Shown one piece after another: positions 1-7,947 of a stretch of DNA of 33,117 nt. Each line of letters opens with the position of its first letter. Position 1 is the stretch's first letter. The DNA comes from a candidate division WOR-3 bacterium (GTDB lineage: Bacteria; SDB-A). Location of the stretch: NCBI GenBank assembly GCA_016934535.1, contig JAFGSQ010000003.1, forward strand, positions 1 to 33,117. The letters are read 5' to 3'. Position numbers and translations under genes: made by a program. The notes under the pieces are model-generated. The model was not told the origin of the DNA and made no database searches. It saw only the letters and a program-made list of their open reading frames with translations.

Positions 1-38
1 AAAAAAGGCTTTTTTCGCAGGTGGAAAAGGAGGTCTGA
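1..38 (+). CDS. 3' end of an upstream gene (partial)
   Basis: The frame beginning at base 3 is open from the window edge and stops at TGA 36-38, giving a tail of KRLFSQVEKEV. The stop overlaps the next ATG (38-40) as TGATG, the same arrangement seen at several other junctions here, for example 4820-4824, 5698-5702 and 10420-10424. This suggests a co-transcribed gene upstream. Nothing can be said about its product. The frame of the next gene is also open to the window edge, so the 36 bases could instead be an N-terminal extension of that gene, but the ribosome site at 29-33 argues against that. Confidence 0.4.
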   Translation, partial: KRLFSQVEKEV

Positions 39-1864
39 TGAAGCCGAAGGAACAGATAAAGACAATTCTCGCGACTGACTGCGGATCCACCACTACAAAG
101 GCGATTCTCATTCAGAAAGACGACAAAGTAGGAAGGTACAGGCTCATCGTCAGAGGTGAAGCGCCGACGACCGTGGAATCACCGTTCGAAGACGTCACGA
201 TAGGCGTTCTCAATTCGGTAAAGGAAGTCGAAGAACTGGTCGACAGGAAAATCCTCGAAAATGATAAAATTATAAAGGACAGGTCCGAAAGCGAAGGCGT
301 AGACATATACATTTCTACTTCTTCGGCCGGAGGCGGTCTTCAGATGATGGTCGCCGGAGTTGTCAAGAACATGACGGCCGAATCCGCGGCGAGAGCAGCC
401 CTCGGAGCCGGCTCCATTGTCATGGACGTAATTGCAACGAACGACAAGCGCCTTCCGCACCAGAGGATAGAGAGAATAAGGAACCTCAGGCCGGACATGA
501 TACTTCTTTCCGGAGGCATTGACGGCGGGACGACAAAGCACGTCGCGGAACTCGCCGAGCTCATAGCCGCTGCAGATCCGAAACCCCGCTTCGGTTCGAC
601 TTTCAAACTTCCCGTCATATTCGCCGGAAACAAAGACGCCCGGGGGATGGTCGAGGAAAGACTTAAAGAAAAAACCGAACTTTTCATTGTCGACAACTTG
701 CGCCCTATTCTCGAAAGAGAAAATTTAAAACCGGCGAGGGACAAAATACACGACCTTTTTATGGAGCACGTAATGGCACAGGCGCCGGGATACAGAAAAC
801 TGATGTCCTGGACCGACGTCAGCATAATGCCTACGCCGGGAGCCGTCGGTCTGCTTATTGAGACAGTGGCCAAACAGGAGAACATACAGGTCATAGGCGT
901 CGACATAGGCGGCGCGACGACTGACGTATTCAGTGTTTTTGTAGACAAAACTGAAAAAAAACCCGTTTTCAACAGGACGGTATCGGCCAACCTCGGTATG
1001 TCGTATTCAATTTCCAACGTAATGGCTGAAGCCGGAATTCCAAACATAATGAGGTGGGTGCCGTTCAAGATGGACGAAAAAGACCTGAGGAACAGGATCC
1101 GCAACAAAATGATAAGACCGACGACGATACCCCAGACACTCGAAGAGTTGAAGGTCGAACAGGCCATTGCAAGAGAAGCGCTGAGGCTCGCATTCATCCA
1201 GCACAAATTCATGGCCGTCGGGTTAAAAGGAGTTCAGCAGGAGAGGACGATTTCCGACGCTTTCGATCAGGCGGCGACAGGAGTCTCTCTCGTCGACATG
1301 ATGAATCTGAACATGCTCATAGGCTCCGGAGGGGTCCTGTCACACGCACCGAGAAGAGCCCAGTCGGCTCTGATGATGATAGACGCTTTCCTGCCTGAAG
1401 GAGTGACGTTGCTCGCGGTCGACTCGATATTCATGATGCCGCACCTTGGAGTCCTTTCGACGGTCCATCCGGAAGCGGCGACGGAGGTATTCGACAACGA
1501 CTGTCTGATAAGATTAGGACACTGCATCGCACCGGTGGAGAAAAAGAAGAAAAAGCCGGGAGATTCATGTTTGCACATAAAATTCGAAAGCGGGAGGGAA
1601 GAATCCGTTGAATTCGGCACTCTCAAACTTTTTGAATTCCCGGAGGGCAAGAAGGAAAAAGCCGTGCTGTATCCCGACAGAAATTTTGACTTAGGCGCCG
1701 GCTTCGGGAAGGAAATAGAAACCGTCCTCGAAGGCGGAGTCGTCGGTCTGATAGTCGACACACGCGGAAGAAGACCTTTCGAGATAGCCAAGACTGACGA
1801 AGAACGCATAAATAAACTCAGCGCATGGAACAAAGCGCTCAACATATACCCGGACGAGAGGTGA
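38..1864 (+). CDS. MutL/GlmL-family actin-fold ATPase
   Basis: The 608-residue protein has the signatures of the MutL/GlmL family, the ASKHA-fold proteins named for the repair factor next to glutamate mutase (not the DNA mismatch protein). Visible are a phosphate-1 loop DCGSTTTK (14-21), the family segment ISTSSAGGGLQMMVAG (92-107), a glycine-rich LSGGIDGG (157-164) and a phosphate-2 loop DIGGATTD (289-296). It has no signal peptide or membrane segment, so it should be cytoplasmic and bind ATP. No glutamate-mutase or other B12-mutase subunit lies within the window. The gene instead leads an operon of membrane proteins, so a mutase-reactivation role is doubtful. ATG 38 has GGAGG at 29-33. Family assignment is firm; the role is open. 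Confidence 0.85.
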   Translation: MKPKEQIKTILATDCGSTTTKAILIQKDDKVGRYRLIVRGEAPTTVESPFEDVTIGVLNSVKEVEELVDRKILENDKIIKDRSESEGVDIYISTSSAGGGLQMMVAGVVKNMTAESAARAALGAGSIVMDVIATNDKRLPHQRIERIRNLRPDMILLSGGIDGGTTKHVAELAELIAAADPKPRFGSTFKLPVIFAGNKDARGMVEERLKEKTELFIVDNLRPILERENLKPARDKIHDLFMEHVMAQAPGYRKLMSWTDVSIMPTPGAVGLLIETVAKQENIQVIGVDIGGATTDVFSVFVDKTEKKPVFNRTVSANLGMSYSISNVMAEAGIPNIMRWVPFKMDEKDLRNRIRNKMIRPTTIPQTLEELKVEQAIAREALRLAFIQHKFMAVGLKGVQQERTISDAFDQAATGVSLVDMMNLNMLIGSGGVLSHAPRRAQSALMMIDAFLPEGVTLLAVDSIFMMPHLGVLSTVHPEAATEVFDNDCLIRLGHCIAPVEKKKKKPGDSCLHIKFESGREESVEFGTLKLFEFPEGKKEKAVLYPDRNFDLGAGFGKEIETVLEGGVVGLIVDTRGRRPFEIAKTDEERINKLSAWNKALNIYPDER

Positions 1865-1867
1865 TTT

Positions 1868-2995
1868 ATGGCACACGCGTACACACCCGGACTGATGGTG
1901 ACGGAAAGAACCGTCCTGAGGAAAGAGAGAAGACTGCCTCTCAAAGGCAAAGTCGCGCTTGATAAAATTGGCACGGAGGTCAAGGCTCTGGACGTAGTCG
2001 CGAGAACTGAACTGCCGGGAAATGTCCTGCCCTTCAATCTTGCCGGAAAGCTCGGAACAGCGACGAGCGACGTAAAAAACGCGCTGAAAGTGGAAATTGG
2101 CGGAACTATAACAAAGGGCCAGATGATAGCCGAAACGAAAGGATTTATGGGGCTTTTCAAGGCTTCCGCGAGATCTCCGATAGACGGCACGCTCGAAAGT
2201 CTATCCGACGTCACGGGGCAGGCAATACTCAGGGAACCTCCACAGCCTGTCGAAAAAGACGCTTACATAGACGGAAAAATAGTCGAAATATTTCCGGAAG
2301 AAGGAGTCGTCGTCGAGACCGTATGTTCTTTCGTACAGGGTATTTTCGGAATAGGCGGAGAGACGAGAGGCGAGATATTTCCAATAGTCGGCGATCCGTC
2401 GGAGGAATTGACCGTCAATCACATTACTCCTGAATGCAAAGGCAAAATAGTCATTGGCGGATCGTTCTGCACTTCGGAAGTCATGAAAAAAGCCGCCGAG
2501 ACAGGAGTTAAGGCGATAGTCGTCGGAGGAGTGGATGATGAAGACCTTAAAAAATTCATCGGCTACGACATAGGCGTTGCCATTACGGGGCACGAAGACG
2601 TCGGACTGACTCTCGTGGTGACGGAAGGTTTCGGAAAAATAGCAATGGCAAAAAAGACTTTCAGGCTCCTATGCTCCAAAAAGGGATCCATGGCTTCAGT
2701 CAACGGCGCCACTCAGATAAGAGCCGGCGTCATGAGGCCGGAGGTCATCATCCCCATAAAACTTTCCGATGACGACAAAAAAATAGAATTCAAGGAATCG
2801 GGTATGATGGAAATTGGAACACTCGTCAGGATAATAAGGGAGCCCAATTTCGGCATGATAGGCGAAGTTTCGGAACTTCCACCCGAGCCGAGACAGATAG
2901 AGACGGAAGCCAAAGTCAGAGTTGTAAAGGTAAAGCTTCAGGACGGAAAGCAGGTACTTCTTCCGAGAGCCAACGTAGAACTCATTGAGGAGTAA
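1868..2995 (+). CDS. MutL-associated protein with barrel-sandwich-like and KOW-like segments
   Basis: This 375-residue soluble protein has no signal peptide. Residues 74-121 resemble a barrel-sandwich hybrid fold of the lipoyl/biotinyl/RnfC type: IGGTITKGQMIAE, then SPIDGTLESL and G at 117. No lysine sits in the classic modified hairpin, so lipoylation is not predicted. Residues 186-255 form an alpha/beta segment containing GVKAIVVGGVDDED (213-226). Residues 317-345 (GTLVRIIREPNFGMIGEV) look like a KOW beta-motif, found in ribosomal and transcription factors. The gene sits 3 bases after the MutL-like gene with GAGAGGTG as ribosome site. The constant pairing with MutL-like genes in candidate-phylum genomes is from memory. 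The biochemical function is unknown; a cytoplasmic partner of the ATPase is the likeliest reading. Confidence 0.6.
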   Translation: MAHAYTPGLMVTERTVLRKERRLPLKGKVALDKIGTEVKALDVVARTELPGNVLPFNLAGKLGTATSDVKNALKVEIGGTITKGQMIAETKGFMGLFKASARSPIDGTLESLSDVTGQAILREPPQPVEKDAYIDGKIVEIFPEEGVVVETVCSFVQGIFGIGGETRGEIFPIVGDPSEELTVNHITPECKGKIVIGGSFCTSEVMKKAAETGVKAIVVGGVDDEDLKKFIGYDIGVAITGHEDVGLTLVVTEGFGKIAMAKKTFRLLCSKKGSMASVNGATQIRAGVMRPEVIIPIKLSDDDKKIEFKESGMMEIGTLVRIIREPNFGMIGEVSELPPEPRQIETEAKVRVVKVKLQDGKQVLLPRANVELIEE

Positions 2996-2997
2996 AC

Positions 2998-4161
2998 ATG
3001 ATTTTTAAAAAATTTATTCCGGCCGTTATCCTGGTCTTTTTGGGTTCGCTGACCTTGACCGGGTCTTCCGTGTGTGTTGAGGACGTGCCCGACGACGACG
3101 GCACGGCTCTTATAATCAGTTGGGAGCCGCCAGGAGACATTCCGGGATTTTTCATGTACAAAATATACAGAAAAGACTCTCCGGACGGAGAATTTATCCA
3201 GGTCGGGAAATCGAGTAAAATTGAAAATTGTGTTTTTGTTGACAGGGATCCGCGATATCCTCTTAATGCCGGCATGAATGTTGTATACAGAATAGTCGCT
3301 AATGACGAAGAAGGAAACGAAATTAAGGAAATAGGAGTTTCGGAAGTATTTTCCTCCTCACATTCATTTTTCAACGGGTCAAAAATCAACACTTTCATAG
3401 CTGTGACGTTTGTTTTTACCACATTGATTTCTTTTCTCACATTGGCTAAAAAAGATAAAAAACTTTTTATAAGAAAAATAGCGGGACTTGACGCTCTCGA
3501 TGAAGCAGTCGGAAGAGCGACTGAGATGGGCAGGCCTGTCCTTTACGTCCCCGGTCTTTCGACTATGGACGACATAGCGACCGTAGCCTCTATAAACATC
3601 TTGGGGCCTGTTGCAAAAAAAGTGGCCGAATATGAGACAAAGATTCTTGTTCCGAACAGGAATCCTATCGTCTACACAATAACACATGAGGTCGTCAAAG
3701 AGGCTTATCTTGAAGCGGGAAGACCCGATGCTTTTCAGGAGGACCAGGTCTTCTTTGTTTCTGAGAGTCAATTTGCATACGTAGCGGCTGTAAACGGTAT
3801 AATGATGAGGGAAAAACCCGCGACCAACCTGTTTTTAGGCATGTTCTGGGCAGAATCTCTTCTATTGGCTGAAACAGGAAACGCGACCGGAGCTGTCCAG
3901 ATTGCCGGAACAGACTCTGTGACACAATTGCCCTTCTTCGTAACTTCATGCGACTACACTCTGATAGGGGAGGAACTCTACGCAGCGAGCGCTTACCTCT
4001 CTCGTGATCCGGTCCTCGTCGGAACAATAAAGGCGCAGGATATTGAAAAAGCCATAATTCTTATCCTTCTCGTCCTACTTTCCATTTTAGCGATAATGAA
4101 TTTTAATTTAATTCGTTCAGATAATTTTTCAAGATTAATTATGTCTTTTTTTGGAACATAA
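2998..4161 (+). CDS. Membrane protein with FN3-like and DUF6754-like domains (cassette A, gene 1)
   Basis: The 387-residue protein has an N-terminal signal or anchor segment (about 7-24) and an FN3-like domain (about 28-120; CVEDVPDDDG, SWEPP, YKIYRKDSP, VVYRIVAND). A membrane helix follows (130-149), then a cytoplasmic domain (156-351) that I recall as Pfam DUF6754, and a second helix (about 352-370). FN3 should lie outside the cytoplasmic membrane and the DUF domain inside. The DUF domain opens with IAGLDALDEAVGRATEMGRPVLYV and contains AGTDSVTQLPFFV, suggesting an alpha/beta fold; no catalytic motif is recognised. The start is 2 bases after the preceding stop, with GAGGAG at 2986-2991. A close copy lies at 6356-7507 and a remote one at 7948-9066. 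Confidence 0.7.
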   Translation: MIFKKFIPAVILVFLGSLTLTGSSVCVEDVPDDDGTALIISWEPPGDIPGFFMYKIYRKDSPDGEFIQVGKSSKIENCVFVDRDPRYPLNAGMNVVYRIVANDEEGNEIKEIGVSEVFSSSHSFFNGSKINTFIAVTFVFTTLISFLTLAKKDKKLFIRKIAGLDALDEAVGRATEMGRPVLYVPGLSTMDDIATVASINILGPVAKKVAEYETKILVPNRNPIVYTITHEVVKEAYLEAGRPDAFQEDQVFFVSESQFAYVAAVNGIMMREKPATNLFLGMFWAESLLLAETGNATGAVQIAGTDSVTQLPFFVTSCDYTLIGEELYAASAYLSRDPVLVGTIKAQDIEKAIILILLVLLSILAIMNFNLIRSDNFSRLIMSFFGT

Positions 4162-4201
4162 ATATGGAGCGTTTTACACATATATCTAAAGGAGCAGGGA
4201 A

Positions 4202-4822
4202 ATGTTTTTAAAGAGGACTCTTCCCCTTCTCATAGTCTTTCTGCTCGGTCTGGCTATGATGATTCAGTTTTTCATACCACATCCTATCTCTCAGCAATTT
4301 TATGACAGCATGGCAGATTGGGTGAGGATTTCCGGAGCTTTCGCCTTGATACTCGGACTCGCCAGTTTTTTCTATGTTCATTCAAGAAAACTCGCCAGAA
4401 AAAACAAGGACAGTTTTTTCTCGGGAGTTGCCATGTTCTGTCTCATCGGGATGGCTGTTATAGGTATTTTCGGCAGAGGGGGAATAAACGGCTGGCTTTT
4501 CTCGAATCTGTATAGAAGTGTAAATGTATCTCTCGATGCGACCATGTTCTCTCTTCTTTCTTTTTACATAGCTTCAGCCGCGTTCAAAGCTTTTAAGGCG
4601 AGGAATGCCATGGCATTTGCCCTATTAGTGACGGCGGTCATAGTTATGTTGGGAAGAGTCTCTTTCGGAAGTTTTCTGGACGGAATCGTTGAGTGGATAA
4701 TGGTCTATCCGAACACTGCCGCTCAGAGAGGTATTATTCTCGGTATTGGTCTTGGAATGATAGCTACCTCACTGAAAATAATGCTTGGCATCGAGAGGTC
4801 CTATCTCGGAGGAGGAGACTGA
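4202..4822 (+). CDS. Polytopic membrane protein (cassette A, gene 2)
   Basis: The 206-residue protein has about six hydrophobic helices (near 8-25, 44-60, 73-90, 107-128, 137-153 and 174-193). It carries basic loops after the second helix (HSRKLARKNKD) and near the C-terminus. No enzyme or transporter motif is recognised. It is homologous by eye to the protein at 9063-9698: RISGAFALILGLASFF parallels RVLSGFILIAGILRVI, and RGIILGIGLGMIATSLKIML parallels RGFLLAFFCLVFADRIRVLL. Its stop overlaps the next start (TGATG 4820-4824), so translation is coupled. AAAGGAGCAGGGAA precedes the ATG. It is probably a structural subunit of the same membrane complex as its neighbours. Confidence 0.6.
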   Translation: MFLKRTLPLLIVFLLGLAMMIQFFIPHPISQQFYDSMADWVRISGAFALILGLASFFYVHSRKLARKNKDSFFSGVAMFCLIGMAVIGIFGRGGINGWLFSNLYRSVNVSLDATMFSLLSFYIASAAFKAFKARNAMAFALLVTAVIVMLGRVSFGSFLDGIVEWIMVYPNTAAQRGIILGIGLGMIATSLKIMLGIERSYLGGGD

Positions 4823-5700
4823 TGAAATTCTGGCTTTTCATGGACAAATTGGACAGGAGATGGCTGTTTTTACTGATCGGCCTTTCAGTTATTATCCCTT
4901 CCATAACTAATCTGAGGTTTCCCGTGACGACGACGCCCCCGACTCTAAACCTCTGGAATTTTGTGGACAGTTTGAAATACACAAAAAAGCCTTTGATTAT
5001 TATATGCGATTATTCTCCTTCAACGTCACCTGAACTCCAGCCGATGGCTCACGCACTTTTCAGACACGCTCTCGAAGCGGATATTCCTGTCATCCTTTAT
5101 GGAGGACTTTACACAGAGGGATTTGGACTCGCAAGAATAGCCGAAGAGACCGTCCTCGAGGAGATGAATTTTCACAAAGCAAACGGTGATTCCATAGTCT
5201 ATGGCAAAGACTATGTATTTTTACCATTTGTTCCAGGTGGTCTTGCAGTAATTGCAGGAATGGGAGAAGATTTCATAGGAACTTTCAGAGTTGATGCGCG
5301 GGGAGACAGTTTGAAATTAATGCCCATGATGGATAATGTCAGGAGACTCGAAGACATAGGTTTGATAGTTGATATTGCCGGGTCTGCTGTATCGAGGACC
5401 TGGATGGTCTATGCCGGAACGAGATACGGAACGCCTGTAGGAGTCGGAACTACTGCTGTAAGCGCCGCCGAATATTACACTTTCCTTCAGACCCGTCAAT
5501 TCGTCGGTATGCTGGGAGGAATGAAGGGCGCTGCTGAATACGAGGAACTCAATGCTAAGAGACTGAACATTGAGGTCAGAAAACAGGCAGGTATAGCCAT
5601 GGCTTCCCAGAATTTCGTCCACCTTTTGATAATCTTCATGGTAATACTCGGCAACATTTCCTTCTTCGTCCTCAAAAGAAACAGGGATAGGAGGTCCTGA
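4822..5700 (+). CDS. Bitopic membrane protein with large extracytoplasmic domain (cassette A, gene 3)
   Basis: The 292-residue protein starts at ATG 4822, which overlaps the previous stop and follows GGAGGAG. The frame is open further upstream, but that part is an antisense-like stretch inside the previous gene. One helix near residues 13-32 and one near 262-284 bracket a domain of about 225 residues that includes LIIICDYSPSTSPELQPMAHAL and EADIPVILYGG. This gives an alpha/beta pattern with an acidic residue at the end of strand 1, reminiscent of Rossmann-like folds, but no known family is identified. The counterpart at 9682-10422 matches in VVAILDFSPETWDEMAP and EIVVLSTD. The stop overlaps the following ATG (TGATG 5698-5702). 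Confidence 0.6.
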   Translation: MKFWLFMDKLDRRWLFLLIGLSVIIPSITNLRFPVTTTPPTLNLWNFVDSLKYTKKPLIIICDYSPSTSPELQPMAHALFRHALEADIPVILYGGLYTEGFGLARIAEETVLEEMNFHKANGDSIVYGKDYVFLPFVPGGLAVIAGMGEDFIGTFRVDARGDSLKLMPMMDNVRRLEDIGLIVDIAGSAVSRTWMVYAGTRYGTPVGVGTTAVSAAEYYTFLQTRQFVGMLGGMKGAAEYEELNAKRLNIEVRKQAGIAMASQNFVHLLIIFMVILGNISFFVLKRNRDRRS

Positions 5701-6347
5701 TGCATCTTTCAACTAGCATTTGGGTTTGGATAGCGGCTTTCCTGACCCTTACAATTTATTCCTTTCTTTACAAGGACAATCCTCTCTACAGATTTGCCGA
5801 ACATGTTTTCGTAGGAGCTTCCGTCGGATGGTCAATTGCAATTGTCTGGCACATGACAGCTATTCCGTATATAGGCATTCCTTTGAGAGATGCCGTCATT
5901 CAGAGAAACTGGCCCGGATTTATCTACGTAGCAATACCGACATTACTTGGATCTCTCTATTTTTTCAGATTCTTTCCTAAACAGAGCTGGTTGGCAAGAT
6001 GGCCTATCGCCGTGATGATGGGATATTACTGCGGAATATCAATATCCCCGAGCATTGAAGCTAATATTTTTGCACAAGTTCAGGGGACTATTCTCACTGG
6101 TTTCAACCCTACCAGTTTGAATTCCTGGTGGGCTCTGCTTCTTCTCATTGGCGTCGTATCAACTCTCTTCTATTTTTTCTTTTCTCTCAAGCACGAAGGA
6201 TTTGTAGGAAAGACTTCGAAACTCGGAATATGGTTTGTCATGATAGCCTTCGGCGCCTCATTCGGTTACACAGTCATGGCGCGTGTCTCTCTTTTAATCG
6301 GCAGAATCCAGTTTCTTCTCCACGACTGGCTCGGAATTCTGAGATGA
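5700..6347 (+). CDS. Polytopic membrane protein (cassette A, gene 4)
   Basis: The 215-residue protein has about six hydrophobic helices and ends in a short amphipathic tail. AGGAGG at 5690-5695 and the TGATG overlap fix the start. It aligns by eye with the protein at 10422-11015: SFLYKDNPLYRFAEHVF parallels SFFWRESFLFRGAELLA, and PIAVMMGYYCGISISPSIEANIFAQV parallels the stretch around PMSIFVGVGTALLLEGIVEG. This makes it the fourth matching pair between the two cassettes. No catalytic motif is visible. It is likely an integral subunit of the same complex. Confidence 0.6.
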   Translation: MHLSTSIWVWIAAFLTLTIYSFLYKDNPLYRFAEHVFVGASVGWSIAIVWHMTAIPYIGIPLRDAVIQRNWPGFIYVAIPTLLGSLYFFRFFPKQSWLARWPIAVMMGYYCGISISPSIEANIFAQVQGTILTGFNPTSLNSWWALLLLIGVVSTLFYFFFSLKHEGFVGKTSKLGIWFVMIAFGASFGYTVMARVSLLIGRIQFLLHDWLGILR

Positions 6348-6355
6348 AGTGAAAC

Positions 6356-7507
6356 ATGAAAACTATACTAGGCTCAATAATCTTTTTGATGAGCTTTTCG
6401 GTTGTCTTCGGCGGTGTCACCGTCGAAGACGTTCCGAACGACGACGGATCGGCTCTATATGTAATCTGGAATCAGACAGATAATCCTGATGCCTCGGGTT
6501 ATATGGTCTACAGAAAAGATTCTCCCGAAACGGGATTTTTCATTTTATCAAGAATTGGATCGGTTGCCGAGACAGTATATGTTGATTATGATCCGCGGTA
6601 TCCTCTCGAAGCCGGAATGGATGTCTCCTACAAAATCGTTGCGATGTCTCAAGAAGAGGAAGAACTGGAAGTCATGGGCGAAAGTTCTGTCTTCAGCTCG
6701 TCCGCTTCCTTTTTTAACAAAACCAAGATTAACACATTCATTGCAACTGTTTTTGCCTTTATTCTCATAGTGTATTTTATAAATTCAGTAAAAAAAGGAA
6801 AAACACTTTTTATAAGAAAAATTGCTGGACTTGACGCTCTCGATGAAGCCGTCGGAAGAGCGACTGAAATGGGAAGACCCGTCCTTTACGTTTCAGGTCT
6901 TGGATACATGGAAGATATTGCTACTGTAGCTTCTATAAACATCCTGGGACCAGTCGCAAAAAAAGTAGCCGAATACGAGACAAAGATTATTGTTCCCAAT
7001 TTTGATCCTATTGTTTACACAGTCACATCCGAAGTCGTAAAAGAGGCTTATCTTGAAGCGGGAAAGCCCGACGCTTTCAATCCCGATCAGGTGTTCTTTA
7101 TCTCAGAACACCAGTTTGCTTATGTCGCCGCTGTAAACGGAATAATGCTCAGAGAAAAACCGGCGACTAATCTTTTTTTAGGCATGTTCTACGCCGAATC
7201 TCTTTTATTGGCTGAGACAGGAAACTCTACAGGTGCAATCCAGATAGCCGGAACAGACGCAGTAACACAACTTCCGTTTTTTATAACTTCCTGTGACTAT
7301 ACATTGATTGGCGAGGAACTCTATGCAGCGAGCGCGTATCTCTCGAAGGATCCTGTCCTCTGCGCGACTATCAAGGCACAGGACATTGAAAAAGGTTTGT
7401 TGATGATATTTCTCGTGTCTCTTTCGATACTTTCCATATTGAACGTATTCGTTTTCAAGTCAGACATAATCTGGAGGTTCATCTCGGCATTCTTCAGGGT
7501 AGAGTAA
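6356..7507 (+). CDS. FN3-like/DUF6754-like membrane protein, close paralogue of the 2998-4161 gene
   Basis: The 383-residue protein has the same layout as the 2998-4161 product: signal or anchor segment (about 3-20), FN3-like domain (21-118), helix (125-143), cytoplasmic DUF6754-like domain (151-345) and final helix (346-364). Hand alignment of the cytoplasmic domain from LFIRK to DIEK gives about 23 differences over 196 positions. The FN3-like halves and the two helices are much more divergent. The start is 8 bases after the previous stop with only a weak purine stretch before it (GATGAAGTGAAAC). Retention of two copies bracketing one set of membrane genes suggests a heteromer or alternative subunits. 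Confidence 0.7.
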   Translation: MKTILGSIIFLMSFSVVFGGVTVEDVPNDDGSALYVIWNQTDNPDASGYMVYRKDSPETGFFILSRIGSVAETVYVDYDPRYPLEAGMDVSYKIVAMSQEEEELEVMGESSVFSSSASFFNKTKINTFIATVFAFILIVYFINSVKKGKTLFIRKIAGLDALDEAVGRATEMGRPVLYVSGLGYMEDIATVASINILGPVAKKVAEYETKIIVPNFDPIVYTVTSEVVKEAYLEAGKPDAFNPDQVFFISEHQFAYVAAVNGIMLREKPATNLFLGMFYAESLLLAETGNSTGAIQIAGTDAVTQLPFFITSCDYTLIGEELYAASAYLSKDPVLCATIKAQDIEKGLLMIFLVSLSILSILNVFVFKSDIIWRFISAFFRVE

Positions 7508-7947
7508 AAACAGTTGGTTAATTCTTGATTTAATGAAAAAAGTCACCTTAAAAGTGCCTGTTTTTGTTTCTGTTTTATGCTCAAAAAAAAGTAAAAAATC
7601 AGATCAGCTTGTTACCGAATATTAACCAAAGGACATATCAGAATTTATTTTTGATACTTTCTTGGTAGCGACAGAAAACTCAACAATGTTGGGCTTGTCT
7701 ACGAAATGGGAAGAGGAAAACTTTTTAGCCGTGGTAGATATCTCTCATTCTTTTTTTTAGCGTTACGATATTTTCATCTATGATGAAAAATCGGATTCGC
7801 GTCAATTCGCGGTTAATATTCTTTTCTTTTATTCGCCGATATCTTTGTTTTTTAAAGTTAATTGCTCATTGATATTTGCCTTTTTAGATGTAGAATTTTA
7901 TAAATGGTGAAAATATTGATAACGAACCTTAAAATGTCCGCAAGAAA
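7508..7947. other. 440-base AT-rich intergenic gap
   Basis: This is the only stretch over 300 bases without a supported gene. It is clearly more AT-rich than its surroundings and has several poly-A and poly-T tracts. It contains a perfect 8-bp hairpin (TTTTCATC 7771-7778, GATGAAAA 7782-7789), a direct repeat ATTCGCG (7795-7801 and about 7806-7812), distant complementary halves AAAAACAG/CTGTTTTT just after the upstream gene, and a possible promoter near its end. The only small reading frame noted (7533-7625, 30 codons) lacks a ribosome site. No tRNA or recognisable riboswitch was seen. Confidence 0.6.
7869..7896 (+). promoter_or_regulatory. Candidate sigma-70-type promoter before cassette B
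   Basis: TTGATA (7869-7874) and TAGAAT (7891-7896) are separated by 16 bases, about 50 bases before the ATG at 7948. TATAAA at 7899-7904 is an alternative -10. The setting after a long AT-rich gap fits, but chance matches are common in AT-rich DNA. Confidence 0.35.

Noticed and set aside
340-1212. Long antisense open frame of about 290 codons under the MutL-like gene
   Set aside because: It is fully covered by a well-supported gene on the other strand and its product shows no recognisable family; it is a codon-bias shadow.
38-1864. DNA mismatch repair protein MutL
   Set aside because: It shares only the name: there is no GHKL ATPase motif, and the phosphate loops are those of actin-fold proteins of the GlmL family.
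1267-2214. Long antisense open frame of about 315 codons spanning two genes
   Set aside because: It overlaps two clear + strand genes and their junction and has no recognisable domain.
7533-7625. Thirty-codon reading frame (starts MKKVTLKVPV) in the AT-rich gap
   Set aside because: It has no ribosome site, low-complexity lysine content and no coding neighbour to support it; chance open frames are expected in AT-rich DNA.
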